A program made the translations under genes and the position numbers. From the NCBI RefSeq assembly GCF_900107375.1, contig NZ_FNPT01000001.1:1268797-1332796 (forward strand): a DNA stretch of 64,000 nt. The letters are read 5' to 3'. The notes below the pieces were generated by a model. It ran no database searches. It saw nothing but the letters and a program-made list of their open reading frames with translations, and was not told where the DNA came from. The DNA comes from Lysobacter sp. yr284 (GTDB taxonomy: Bacteria; Pseudomonadota; Gammaproteobacteria; Xanthomonadales; Xanthomonadaceae). Below are positions 26,341 through 35,219 of the stretch, one piece after another (position 1 is the first letter of the stretch; every line of letters begins with the position of its first letter).

Positions 26341-29300
26341 CAGAACCCGACCGCCACGACGGCCGTTGCGCCGCAAACCGCCGACACGGCGCCGGCACCC
26401 GAACCGGAACCGGCATGGGCAGCGCCGCAGCCGGCGCAGGCGGTCGTCGCTGCGCCGCTGCGCTACGACTCGGAGCTGCCCGAGCCGATCGCCATCATCG
26501 GCATGGCCGGTCGCTTCCCCGGCGCGGACGACGTCGAGAGCTTCTGGCGCAACCTGGTCCACGGCCATGACGCGATCGCGGAAATGCCGGCGCAACGCCG
26601 CCAAGGCATGACGCAGGTCGCGGCCGAGGTGAACCTGCGCGGCGGCTTCATGCGCGATGTGGACGCCTTCGATGCGGCCTTCTTCCAAGTGCCCGAACGC
26701 GCCGCGGAAATGATGGACCCGCAGCAACGCCTGCTGCTGGAACAGAGCTGGGCCGCATTCGAGGATGCCGCCTATCCGCTGCAGCGCCTGAACGGCAGCC
26801 GCTGCGGCGTGTTCGTCGGCTGTTTCCCCGGCGACTACAAGTCGCGCCTGAGTGCGGGCGCCGCCGCACCGCATCCCTATCTGCTGACCGGCACCTCCGA
26901 GGCGATGCTGGCCGGGCGGGTCGCGTTCTTCTTCGACCTGAAAGGACCCGCGATCTCGATCGACACCGCCTGCTCGTCCTCGCTGGTGGCCTTGCACACC
27001 GCCGCCGAAAGCCTGCGCAGCGGCGGTTGCGACCTGGCGCTGGTCGCCGGCGTCACCGTGCTGTCCACGCCGCAATTCCATGTCCTGGCGCATGCCGCGC
27101 GCATGACCTCGCCCGATGGCCAATGCCGTACGTTCGATGCCGGCGCCAACGGTTTCGTGCCCGGCGAGGCGGTCGGCGTGGTGGTGCTCAAGCGCCTGTC
27201 CGCGGCGTTGGCCGACAACGACCGGATCCGCGCGGTCGTGTTGGCTTCGGGCCTGAACCAGGACGGCGCCTCCAACGGCATCACCGCGCCCAACGCCAGC
27301 GCGCAGACCGATCTGATCAGCGATGTGTACCGCCGGCATCGGATCGATCCGGCGACGCTGGGCTACGTCGAGGCCCACGGCACCGGCACGGCGCTGGGCG
27401 ACCCGATCGAATTCGGCGCGCTCAGCGATGCGTTCGCGCGGCTTTCGTCAGGCCGCCCCGCCGCGCGCAGCCAATACTGCGCGCTGGGCTCGGTCAAGAC
27501 CAATATCGGCCATTGCCTGCCTGCCGCCGGCATCGCCGGCCTGATCAAGACCGCGCTGTGCGTGGAGCGCGGCCTGCTGGTGCCGTCGCTGAATTTCGAC
27601 GCGCCCAACCCGCATCTGTCGCTCCAGGACAGCCCCTTCTATCTCAACAGCGAAACCCGCGCCTGGCCCGATGCCGGACCGCGCACCGCCGCGATCAGCG
27701 CGTTCGGCTTCAGCGGCACCAATGCGCATGTGGTGATCCAGCAACCGCCGCCGCGCGCGCCGGCGCCGCCTGGCGATCCCGCGTTGCCCTGGCTCCTGCC
27801 GCTGTCGGCCAAGGATCGTCCTGCGCTGCTGCGCCGGGTGCGCGAGTTGGAGCGCGAGATCGGCGGCCATCGCCACGACCTGGCGCTGCGCGATGTCGCC
27901 TATACGCTCAGCCTGGGGCGCAGCCATTTCGGCCAGCGGCTGGCGTTTGTGGCCTGCGATCTGGGCGACTTGCGCGCCGCGCTCAAGCAGTGCCTGCAAC
28001 AGGGCCTGGAAGACGAGCGCATGTTCGCCGGTCCGCGCGCCGAACACAGTCCGCGCGCCGAGCGGGCGCAGGCGCAGCAATACCTGGCCGGGGAAACGCC
28101 GCAGTGGCAGGAACAGTTCGCCGGCGCGCACGCGGTATCGCTGCCGTGCTATCCATTCGCGCGCGACCGTTTCTGGGCCGCGGGCGCGCAAGCGCCGGCG
28201 CAGCCGGCCGCGGCGCAAGACAACGATCCGGCGATGTCCGAACTGCTCGCGCCGCTGGCCGGGCTGGCGGCGCGCGGCGGCGTCCTGCAGGCGCACCGCG
28301 CCGCATTCGACGCGCTGGAGGCGTTCGGCGCGGCGCGCACCCGCGAGGCGCTGCAGAACCTGGATGCGCTGCCGCGCCCGGACGAATCCGCCGTGCCCGT
28401 TCGCGTGCTGATGCAGCGCGCCGGCGTGGTGGCCGGACAGGCGCGCCTGTTCACGGCGCTGCTCGCCATCCTGGCCCGGCATGGCGAGCTATCGCGCAAC
28501 GAGCATGGCTACAGCGCCGCCGCGACCGCGCCCGAGAGCAGCGATGAACAGGCCGCCGCCGACGCCGCGGCGCTGGCTGCGCGCTATCCGATCGTGGCGC
28601 CGCACCTGGAATTGCTGCGCGCCTGCGTGCGCAGCTATGCGGACCTGCTGAGCGGGCGTATCGGCGGCCCGCAGGTCTTGTTTCCGGGCGGCTCGACGAC
28701 GCTGGTGGAAGGCATCTACCGCGGCAACGAAATCACCGACCACTACAACGAGATAGTGGCGCAGGTCTGCCGGGGCTGGTGCCGCGACCGCAGCCCGCGA
28801 ATGATCGAAATCGGCGCCGGCACCGGCGCCACCAGCGCCGCGGTGCTGGCCGCACTGCCGGACCCGCCGGCACGTTACGACTACACCGACCTGTCCGCGC
28901 ATTTCCTGCGCCACGGCGAACGGCGCTTCGGCGCGAATCGCCCATGGCTGCATTTCCGCGCGCTCGACATCGAGCGGGCGCCGGCGCAACAGGGCTTCGA
29001 TGAGGCCGGCTACGACCTGGCGCTGGCCACCAACGTCCTGCACGCCACCCGCGACATCGCAGCCACGCTCACCCATGTACGCAGCCTGCTGCGCCCGGGC
29101 GGGCTGCTGGTGATCAACGAAATCATGCAGCGCCAGGACATCGCCACGATGACCTTCGGCCTGACCGAGGGCTGGTGGCGCTATGGCGATGCCGAGCGCC
29201 GGATCGAGGACTCGCCCCTGCTCGAGCATGCGCGCTGGCGCGAGTTGCTCGCCGAAGCCGGTTTCTCCGCCATCGCCGAAGCCGTGCCGGGCGAAGGCAC

Positions 29301-30531
29301 GCCGGCGTCGCGGGTACTGGTCGCACGCGCCCGGACTGCGGCCGCAGCCGCGGTCGAAGCGGCCGAACCGATCGCCGACCCGCGCTCGCGGCAACGCGTC
29401 GCCGCGGTTGCGCGCGTCGATCGCCCGAAACCCGACGCCGTCGCGCAGGCGCGCGGCGATGTCTGGCGCTCGCTGTGCGAGGTCCTGGCGCGGGTGCTGA
29501 AGATCGCCGCGTCGCGGCTCGATCCGTCGACGCGGCTGGCCGAGCTCGGGATCGATTCGCTGGTCAGCCTGGAGCTGACCGATGCGCTGGCGCAGACGAT
29601 CGCGCCGCTGCGCGAGCACGCCCTGCTCGATTGCGCCACGCTCGGCGATCTGGAGCGCATGCTGCGCGCGGCGCAGGCCCCGGCCGCGGCGCCGCGGGCG
29701 GCCGACGCGGTCGCGGCGGCCGCCCGGGCCGAGCCGATCCGCCCCGCATGGTCGGCGCAACGGGTGGAACACGGCGCCACCCACGTGGAGAGCTTCAGCG
29801 CCGGCGACGGCGAGCCCGTCCTGCTGCTCGGCCCGCTCAACCTGCATGCGCGCGCCTGGCACCACCAATTCGCCGCGTTGCAGTCGCGCTATCGCGTCAT
29901 CGCCCTGCACCCCCCGGGTCGCGACGCCACCCGCCCGGTCGCGGCGAACGCGGATTTCCGCATCGACGCGGAAATCCTGCTGGACGCGATCGACGCCCTG
30001 CTTCCCAAAGGCGAACGCTTCCATTGCGTCGGCTGGTCGCTGGGCGGTTGCTATGGGCAACTGATCGCCGCGCACCATCCGCAGCGGCTGCGCAGCCTGG
30101 TCCTGGTCAACTGCGCCGCCCACTTCGACGCGGACGCCGAACCGGTCGCCACCGCGTTGCGCGAAGAGCTCAGCGAGGACCCCGACGATCCGGGCGCCGC
30201 GCTGCGGTTGAGCGCGTTGAGCTGCGGGCTGGATGCGCAATCCCTGCGCGCCTTTCAGCGCAGTCTGGCCGACTTCGACGCGCGCCCGCTGCACCCGGCC
30301 ATCGCGACGCCGACCCTGCAGATCATCGGCGCGCGCGACCGCGTCCTGGCGCCCGAACGCCAGGACCTGCGCGGCATCGCCTCGCTGCGCGTGCGGCGCA
30401 TGGAGCTCGCCGGCCATCTCGCGCCCCTGACCCATGCCGAGGAATTCAATCGCGTCCTCGCCGAATTCCTCGAACATCACTCCGCGCAAACGGCGAGCGC
30501 CGTCCTGCGTCGCCAAGGATCTCCGCTATGA
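24955..30531 (+). CDS. trans-AT PKS, terminal protein: MT3-ACP7-KS7-MT4-ACP8-thioesterase (1858 residues)
   Basis: MT3 (SAM motif near 183) and ACP7 (Ser424) complete the module begun on the previous protein. KS7 (~511-930, Cys673) is followed directly by MT4 (SAM motif near 1283), ACP8 (Ser1535) and a C-terminal alpha/beta-hydrolase thioesterase with GWSLGG (Ser1695), Asp1795 and His1821. With neither KR nor DH, the last module should leave an alpha-methyl-beta-keto thioester, which the TE hydrolyses or cyclises. KS7 differs from the other six: it has GHCLPAAG instead of GHLE-type residues, and its ACP7 partner lacks the PSTLLFEH signature of ACP1 and ACP4. It may have been recruited from another system. 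The start is chosen at the ATG overlapping the upstream stop. Downstream, its TGA overlaps the ATG of the free AT. Confidence 0.94.
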   Translation: MNLSDSPYSPADALDAYARACAMRVLLALGAPVAAGELWHPQRLAAQIGVLPAWQRLWRSTLDAARIGGYLQAQADMLATTERASALARQDAQQSRQALLERYPMLAPHAEMLERCCAAYADVVGARQDGVNVLFPSGSPELVRALYHGNPAVDACNEAVARTVAALVAAKREQAPGTVVRVIELGAGTGATTNVVLEHLGAQRDDLEYHITDLSPSLVAAAQRRYGARYPYVRCRVLDIEADSAAERADAHLIVASNVVHATRRIQATLGRIKRMLADDGLIVLNEVVAASDFATLVFGLTPGWWLYEDEDVRLRGGPLLDLAHWRSEFAQCGFDPVEAIGDSAGDARQQVLIAASDGRACVAGAFSPAVEPAPALPPQPVAQAAPAAAQTVARLSAVIADALRMQAEQIDADAPFVELGIDSIMAMDAIERINRSFALQLRPADLFGHPSVRRLAAHLDAQNPTATTAVAPQTADTAPAPEPEPAWAAPQPAQAVVAAPLRYDSELPEPIAIIGMAGRFPGADDVESFWRNLVHGHDAIAEMPAQRRQGMTQVAAEVNLRGGFMRDVDAFDAAFFQVPERAAEMMDPQQRLLLEQSWAAFEDAAYPLQRLNGSRCGVFVGCFPGDYKSRLSAGAAAPHPYLLTGTSEAMLAGRVAFFFDLKGPAISIDTACSSSLVALHTAAESLRSGGCDLALVAGVTVLSTPQFHVLAHAARMTSPDGQCRTFDAGANGFVPGEAVGVVVLKRLSAALADNDRIRAVVLASGLNQDGASNGITAPNASAQTDLISDVYRRHRIDPATLGYVEAHGTGTALGDPIEFGALSDAFARLSSGRPAARSQYCALGSVKTNIGHCLPAAGIAGLIKTALCVERGLLVPSLNFDAPNPHLSLQDSPFYLNSETRAWPDAGPRTAAISAFGFSGTNAHVVIQQPPPRAPAPPGDPALPWLLPLSAKDRPALLRRVRELEREIGGHRHDLALRDVAYTLSLGRSHFGQRLAFVACDLGDLRAALKQCLQQGLEDERMFAGPRAEHSPRAERAQAQQYLAGETPQWQEQFAGAHAVSLPCYPFARDRFWAAGAQAPAQPAAAQDNDPAMSELLAPLAGLAARGGVLQAHRAAFDALEAFGAARTREALQNLDALPRPDESAVPVRVLMQRAGVVAGQARLFTALLAILARHGELSRNEHGYSAAATAPESSDEQAAADAAALAARYPIVAPHLELLRACVRSYADLLSGRIGGPQVLFPGGSTTLVEGIYRGNEITDHYNEIVAQVCRGWCRDRSPRMIEIGAGTGATSAAVLAALPDPPARYDYTDLSAHFLRHGERRFGANRPWLHFRALDIERAPAQQGFDEAGYDLALATNVLHATRDIAATLTHVRSLLRPGGLLVINEIMQRQDIATMTFGLTEGWWRYGDAERRIEDSPLLEHARWRELLAEAGFSAIAEAVPGEGTPASRVLVARARTAAAAAVEAAEPIADPRSRQRVAAVARVDRPKPDAVAQARGDVWRSLCEVLARVLKIAASRLDPSTRLAELGIDSLVSLELTDALAQTIAPLREHALLDCATLGDLERMLRAAQAPAAAPRAADAVAAAARAEPIRPAWSAQRVEHGATHVESFSAGDGEPVLLLGPLNLHARAWHHQFAALQSRYRVIALHPPGRDATRPVAANADFRIDAEILLDAIDALLPKGERFHCVGWSLGGCYGQLIAAHHPQRLRSLVLVNCAAHFDADAEPVATALREELSEDPDDPGAALRLSALSCGLDAQSLRAFQRSLADFDARPLHPAIATPTLQIIGARDRVLAPERQDLRGIASLRVRRMELAGHLAPLTHAEEFNRVLAEFLEHHSAQTASAVLRRQGSPL
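26480..30528 (+). other. PKS module 7 (terminal): KS7-MT4-ACP8-TE
   Basis: The final extension and release module. KS7 keeps Cys673 and EAHGTGT. MT4 has EIGAGTGA. The TE lies at about residues 1605-1850. Module 6 places a hydroxyl at the delta position of the final thioester, so release as a 3,5-dimethyl beta-keto-delta-lactone or the open acid is chemically plausible. This is inference only. Confidence 0.82.
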
Positions 30532-31367
30532 TCGTTTACATGTTCCCCGGCCAGGGATCGCAGCATCCGGGCATGGGCAAGGAATTGTTCGAGTCCTATC
30601 CCGAGTACGTCGAAAAGGCCGACGAGGTCCTCGGCCATTCGCTGGCCGAGTTGTGCCTGCAAGAGTCCGACCCGCGCCTGAACCGCACCGAGTTCACGCA
30701 ACCTGCCTTGTTCGCGGTCAACGTGCTGTCCTACCTGCGCCGGATCGAGGACAGCGGCCGCTTCCCCGACTGGGTCGTGGGCCACAGCCTCGGCGAGTAC
30801 AACGCGCTGTTCGCGGCCGGCGTCTTCGACTTCGAAACCGGACTGCGCCTGGTGCAGCGCCGCGGCCAACTGATGTCCCAGGCCAGCGGCGGCGGCATGG
30901 CGGCGGTGATCGGTCTGCCGGCCGATGAAGTCCTCTCGCGCCTGCGCGCGGCCGGCCTGGACGGCATCGACATCGCCAACCACAACGCGCCGCGGCAAAT
31001 CGTCATCGCCGGCCCGAGCGACGACATCGACCGCGCCGCCGAGTTGTTCCAAAGCCCGACGCGCTGTGTCCGGCTGCGCGTCAGCGGCGCGTTCCATTCC
31101 CGGCAGATGCGCGCGCCGCGCGACGCGTTCGGCGATTTCGTGCGCACGCAGAGGTTGCGGGCGCCGCGCCTGCCGGTGATCGCCAATGCCACCGCGCAGC
31201 CCTACAGCGACGAACGGCTGGCCGAGACCCTGGTCGAACAGATTGCCAGCCCGGTGCGCTGGACCGAGATCCTCGACTACCTCAAGCACCGCGGCGCGCA
31301 GGAATTCGTCGAGATCGGGCCTGGCACCGTGCTCACCAATCTGCTGCGCGAACACGCCGCCGCGTGA
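30528..31367 (+). CDS. free-standing malonyl-CoA:ACP acyltransferase of the trans-AT PKS (279 residues)
   Basis: A FabD-type acyltransferase that loads extender units onto the ACPs of the AT-less modules. It has the N-terminal GQGSQ motif, the nucleophile elbow GHSLGEY (Ser87), and GAFHSR with catalytic His190. Phe before that His is the pattern typical of malonyl-specific ATs. Its length is normal for a single-domain AT. The ATG at 30528 overlaps the stop of the preceding PKS gene, with AAGGA 8 bases upstream; the longer open frame upstream is antisense-like shadow. Its own stop overlaps the GTG of the next gene. This is the best candidate for the loading AT of the pathway, since the AT half of the next protein has an atypical nucleophile motif. 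Confidence 0.93.
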   Translation: MIVYMFPGQGSQHPGMGKELFESYPEYVEKADEVLGHSLAELCLQESDPRLNRTEFTQPALFAVNVLSYLRRIEDSGRFPDWVVGHSLGEYNALFAAGVFDFETGLRLVQRRGQLMSQASGGGMAAVIGLPADEVLSRLRAAGLDGIDIANHNAPRQIVIAGPSDDIDRAAELFQSPTRCVRLRVSGAFHSRQMRAPRDAFGDFVRTQRLRAPRLPVIANATAQPYSDERLAETLVEQIASPVRWTEILDYLKHRGAQEFVEIGPGTVLTNLLREHAAA

Positions 31368-33076
31368 GCGCAGGCACGCCACGCAGCTGGCTGCATCCGA
31401 TCAGCCTGAGCAAGGACGGTCTGACCGGACGGGCCGCCTTGTGCCTGAGCGAAGCCGATCCCGCGCAGGCGGCGATGCCGCAATCGCCGCACTGCGATCT
31501 GCTGCACGACAACGAACGCAGGCGCCTGGACGAGATGCGTTTCGAGCGCCGCCGCGACAGCTATTGGCTCGGGCGCTGCTGCGCCAAACGCGCGCTCGCG
31601 GCGATCCGCGACATAGCGCCGCAGCGGATCGAGATCGCCAGCGGCGTCTGGGGCCAGCCGATCGTGGTCGGCGAGGTGCCCGGCCAGCCGGTCCAGGTCA
31701 GCATCAGCCACAGCGCCGCGATCGGCGCGGCGGTCGCGTTCGACGCGGCGTTTCCGATGGGCGTGGATGTGGAATCCCCGGATTCGGTAGCGCGCCTGGA
31801 CCCGGCGCGCTGGAGCTGCGAGGAAGAGCGCCGGCAATGGCTTTCGGGCGACGACGCCCTTCTGCCGGCCCTGCTGTGGAGCGCCAAGGAAGCGGTCGCC
31901 AAAGTGCTGCATTCGGGTTTGAGCGCGCCGCCGGAATTGCTGCGGATCGAACGGTTGCGCGAGGACGCCGGCCTGTGGCGCTACGGCTTTCGCCACTTGC
32001 CCCATGTCGAAGGCCTGACCCTGCCCCACCAAGGCCAGGTGCTGTCGCTGGCGTTCCCCAAGGACAGCCTGGATGTCGGGCAAATACGCGGCTTGTCGGG
32101 CCTGGCCAAGGCAGGCGACAGACCGCGGGTGGTGTTCATGTTCTCCGGGCAGGGTTCGCAGTACTACCAAATGGGGCGCGAACTGTTCGAGCACGATCCG
32201 ATCTTCGCCGAACACATGCGCCATGGCGCGCGAACGCTCGAACGCCTGTCCGGAGTCGATCTGCTGCAAGTGATCTACGCCGGCGGGCGCCCCAAGACCG
32301 AACCCTTCGTCGAACTCGGCCATACCCACCCGGCCCTGTTCCTGATCCAGTACGCACTGGCCCGGACCCTGCTCGACAAAGGCGTCCGGCCGGACCTGTT
32401 GCTCGGCGCGAGCCTGGGCGAATTCGTCGCCATCGCCGTCGCCGAGGCGGTGCCGTTCGAGCAGGCCGCAGGCATGGTGCTCGAACACGCACGGCTGGTC
32501 GCCGAGCACAGCCCGCGCGGGGCGATGATCGCGGTGCTGGCATCGCCGGAGCTGTATCGCAGCGAGCCGCGTCTGCACCGCCTGTGCGAACTGGCCGGCG
32601 AGAACTTCGATCGCCACTTCGTGATCGCGCTGCCGTTGGATACCCGGCTCGAGGTCAAGCGGATACTGGCCGAACATGGCGTCAGCCACCAAGAACTGCC
32701 GGTACAGTACGCATTCCACTCATCGCAGATGGACCGGGTCTGCAGCGAATACGCCCTGCGCATGGCCGGCGTCGCGCCGCGCCCGCCGCGTTGGCCGGTC
32801 CTGTCCTGCGCCAGCGGCGCTTATCTCGGCGGCGACCTGACCGATCACCTCGCCCGCCTCGCGCGCGCGCCGATCGACTTCCGCGCGACCGTGCAGCGCC
32901 TGCTGTCGCAAGGCGATTGCCTGCTGCTCGATCTCGGCCCCAGCGGCACGCTGGCCACCCATGCCCGCTACGGCCATGCGACCGACGCCGGATTCAAGGC
33001 GGTCAGCGCAATGACCCCTTTCGGCAACGACGTGTACACCCTCAATCAGACCCTGGATGCATTCGCCGCGCTTTAG
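31364..33076 (+). CDS. fusion of a 4'-phosphopantetheinyl transferase and an acyltransferase-like domain (570 residues)
   Basis: Residues ~1-225 form a Sfp-type phosphopantetheinyl transferase: SISHS, GVDVE (metal-binding acidic residues near 133) and WSAKEA (near 171). It would activate the PKS ACPs. Residues ~250-560 form an AT-fold domain: FSGQGSQ, GASLGEF with Ser350 and YAFHSSQ with His452. Ala replaces the His that normally precedes the nucleophile (GHSLGE in the neighbouring AT). Many trans-AT clusters encode a second AT-like protein that acts as a proofreading acyl hydrolase on stalled ACPs; that role is an inference here, and a second loading AT is the alternative. The GTG start at 31364 overlaps the stop of the free AT. 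The gene is in-frame throughout with no sign of a sequencing-derived fusion. Confidence 0.9.
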   Translation: MSAGTPRSWLHPISLSKDGLTGRAALCLSEADPAQAAMPQSPHCDLLHDNERRRLDEMRFERRRDSYWLGRCCAKRALAAIRDIAPQRIEIASGVWGQPIVVGEVPGQPVQVSISHSAAIGAAVAFDAAFPMGVDVESPDSVARLDPARWSCEEERRQWLSGDDALLPALLWSAKEAVAKVLHSGLSAPPELLRIERLREDAGLWRYGFRHLPHVEGLTLPHQGQVLSLAFPKDSLDVGQIRGLSGLAKAGDRPRVVFMFSGQGSQYYQMGRELFEHDPIFAEHMRHGARTLERLSGVDLLQVIYAGGRPKTEPFVELGHTHPALFLIQYALARTLLDKGVRPDLLLGASLGEFVAIAVAEAVPFEQAAGMVLEHARLVAEHSPRGAMIAVLASPELYRSEPRLHRLCELAGENFDRHFVIALPLDTRLEVKRILAEHGVSHQELPVQYAFHSSQMDRVCSEYALRMAGVAPRPPRWPVLSCASGAYLGGDLTDHLARLARAPIDFRATVQRLLSQGDCLLLDLGPSGTLATHARYGHATDAGFKAVSAMTPFGNDVYTLNQTLDAFAAL

Positions 33077-33173
33077 GCGGTAATCGAAGCTGCCGGCGCG
33101 GGCGCCCCGGCGCTGCGCCCCGGCTGCGCTGCGGCGCTCCGGTAGTTCGACTTCACCACAGGAGACAGGCGGG

Positions 33174-33962
33174 ATGGCCGTTTGGTGCAATGGCGCAATC
33201 GCAAGCGAGACGTTGATCATCGATCCCAGCGATCGCGGCTTTACCCTGGGCGACGGCATATTCGAGACGATCAAATGGTCGGACGGCCACGCACGGTGGC
33301 TGGATCGCCATTTCATGCGGCTGCGCGCCTCCGCCGAGTTTCTGGCGATCCCCTTGCATTGGAGCGATGCGCAACTGGGCGATGCGATCGCCGCCGTCGT
33401 ACGGGCCGAAGGCCTGGACGCGGCGGCGGTCCGCCTGACCTTGACTCGCGGACCGGCACCGCGCGGCATCCTGCCGCCGGCGAATCCGCGCCCCACCGTC
33501 GTCGTCACCGCCGGACCGCTGCCGCCGCTCAAGCCCGTCACGGCGATCATCGCGACGCAAGTAAGACGCAACGAGCACTCCATGCTGTCGCGGATCAAGT
33601 CGCTTTGCTACGCCGACAACATCCTGGCCAGCCGGGAGGCGGCGGACAAAGGCGCCGACCAGGCGTTGCTGTTGAATACGGCGGGCAGAATCGCGGAGGC
33701 CGCGATAGCCAATCTGTTCATCCGGCATGGAAACGATTTGATAACCCCGCCCTTGTCCGAAGGGGCGTTGCCTGGCGTCATGCGCGGCGTATTGATGGAC
33801 AACTGCCGCGTGATCGAACGCAGCATTACGCCGCAGATGCTGACCGACGCAGAATACGCGTTCCTCAGCAGCAGCATCGGCTTGCGCTTGCTGACCCATG
33901 TCGATGGCGCGCGATTGAGCGAGAATCCGCACGTGCTGCAACCGTTCGCCGAGTGGAGCTAA
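33174..33962 (+). CDS. class IV PLP-dependent aminotransferase / aminodeoxychorismate lyase-like protein (262 residues)
   Basis: A fold-type IV PLP enzyme, soluble. Visible family features are DRGFTLGDGIFET near the N-terminus, RIKSL with the presumed PLP Lys142, the EAAIANLF strand and LPGVMRG near 203. The family includes branched-chain and D-amino-acid aminotransferases and 4-amino-4-deoxychorismate lyase (PabC); the sequence does not decide between them, although the KSL-x4-N pattern recalls D-amino-acid aminotransferases. It starts at ATG 33174 with CAGGAGA just upstream and lies 97 bp after the PPTase-AT gene on the same strand. It is therefore probably the last gene of the PKS operon, supplying an amino or aryl building block or tailoring the product. 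It could also be an unrelated housekeeping gene. Confidence 0.82.
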   Translation: MAVWCNGAIASETLIIDPSDRGFTLGDGIFETIKWSDGHARWLDRHFMRLRASAEFLAIPLHWSDAQLGDAIAAVVRAEGLDAAAVRLTLTRGPAPRGILPPANPRPTVVVTAGPLPPLKPVTAIIATQVRRNEHSMLSRIKSLCYADNILASREAADKGADQALLLNTAGRIAEAAIANLFIRHGNDLITPPLSEGALPGVMRGVLMDNCRVIERSITPQMLTDAEYAFLSSSIGLRLLTHVDGARLSENPHVLQPFAEWS

Positions 33963-34554
33963 GGGGCGAAGCGTCATCCCGCTTCACCTCTGTTTCCCGC
34001 ATCTTCGGCGGAGAACTTCCAAAGGCACGACGGTCACATCGACCCGTTGGGCCGCTATCCGACATTCATGAAGTCCCCGCACCGCTCGCCAAGCCACAGG
34101 GCCGCCCGCATTTACAGCGCGGCACGCCGTTAGATTTGCATCCAACCGCGGGCTTCGCCGTTGCCCGAACGATTTCCCTTCACCCGCCACCCCACAACAG
34201 CTTCGACTTGCGAACCAAGAATCGATAGTTGGCGAATGCTGACAGCGCATGAAGTTTTAAATGATTGTGCAGCGCCAGTAAATCGACGAAGCAGCGCGAA
34301 GGTCATGTACTAGCGCCCATCCCACTGCGTTACGGCAAGAGCGCTTCGCCCACCGCAGCGCCAGTCGCGTGCGGGAAGGGGAGCAGTCCAGTTGGTTGAT
34401 CAGCAAGAGGGGGCACAATCTCTCGCGCAAACGTTCCCGCTTGCGGTAGAACGACATCCACCAATCGGAAGCATCGGTGCGTTGGCCACCTGTTCCACAG
34501 CCACCCTTTTTAATCAGTCCCGACCACATGGAAACCTAACGCATGGGGTAAGGC
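33963..34554. other. intergenic stretch with no supported gene
   Basis: About 590 bp between the aminotransferase stop and the ssb terminator. Open frames here are short, without recognisable motifs or ribosome binding sites. I see no tRNA, no clear terminator for the PKS operon and no insertion-sequence ends. It marks the probable right boundary of the polyketide cluster. Confidence 0.5.
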
Positions 34555-34593
34555 AAAAAGAAAGGCAGGAGACCAGAGGCCTCCTACCCTTTC
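34555..34593 (-). terminator. intrinsic terminator of ssb
   Basis: Read on the - strand, GAAAGG-x2-AGGAG (34593-34581) pairs with CTCCT-x-CCTTTC (34571-34560) around a nine-base loop, followed by five T. It lies about 30 bp after the ssb stop and is oriented to end that transcript. Confidence 0.85.
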
Positions 34594-34625
34594 GTAAAAA
34601 TGTACGACTGAGAACAGATAGTGAC

Positions 34626-35219
34626 TTAGAACGGGATATCGTCGTCCGCGAAATCGTCGCCGAAGTCGTTGGACTTGGCCGGCGGCGCCTCGCGGCGCTG
34701 GCCGGAATCGCGGTTGCCACCGCCACCGCCACCGTAACCGCCACCACCGCCGCCGCCCGAGGAACGGGCCGGACGTTCGCCACCGCCACCACCACCACCA
34801 CCACCGCCGCCGCCGCCGCCGCCGCCGCGATATTCGCCACGGCCGCCGCCTTCGGAACGAGCGCCGCCACCGCCACCGCCTTCGCCGCCACCGCCGAGCA
34901 TCTGCATCTCATCGGCGATGATGTCGGTGAAATACTTCTCGACGCCGTCCTGGCCGGTGAACTTGTCGTAGCGGATCGAGCCTTCGATATAGACCTGGCG
35001 GCCCTTGCGCAGGTACTCGCCGGCGATCTCGCCGAGCTTGCCGAACAGCTTGACCCGGTGCCACTCGGTGCGTTCCTGGTTGTTGCCGTCGCGATCCTTG
35101 CGGACGCTGGTGGTGGCCAGGCTGATCGTGGTCACGGCCATGCCGCCCTGGGTGTACTTGGTCTCCGGATCGTTGCCGAGGTTGCCGACCAGGATGACTT
35201 TATTGATGCCGCGTGCCAT
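34626..35219 (-). CDS. ssb: single-stranded DNA-binding protein with an expanded glycine linker (197 residues)
   Basis: Binds single-stranded DNA during replication, recombination and repair, and recruits partner proteins through its acidic C-terminal tip. The OB-fold occupies residues 1-~110 ([24 protein letters not shown]). A very Gly-rich linker follows (~110-175), including 16 consecutive Gly, and then the canonical tip [10 protein letters not shown]. The family is usually about 165-185 residues; the extra length is in the linker. The start MARGINKV is preceded by AAGGAA on the - strand. A strong hairpin terminator follows the stop, and no partner gene is co-directional, so it is monocistronic. 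The long open frame on the opposite strand over this gene is a product of the triplet repeats. Confidence 0.97.
   Translation of the reverse strand: MARGINKVILVGNLGNDPETKYTQGGMAVTTISLATTSVRKDRDGNNQERTEWHRVKLFGKLGEIAGEYLRKGRQVYIEGSIRYDKFTGQDGVEKYFTDIIADEMQMLGGGGEGGGGGGARSEGGGRGEYRGGGGGGGGGGGGGGGGERPARSSGGGGGGGYGGGGGGNRDSGQRREAPPAKSNDFGDDFADDDIPF
34781..34828. repeat. GCC/ACC trinucleotide run encoding poly-glycine in ssb
   Basis: Forty-eight bases made only of CCA/CCG-type triplets (GGN codons on the - strand) encode 16 glycines in a row in the SSB linker. Such runs tend to change length by slippage in whole codons, leaving the frame intact. Confidence 0.8.

Noticed and set aside
34257..34529. 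90-codon - strand frame in the gap before ssb
   Set aside because: No ribosome binding site, no recognisable domain and an unusual Trp/Arg/Cys-rich composition; not supported as a gene.
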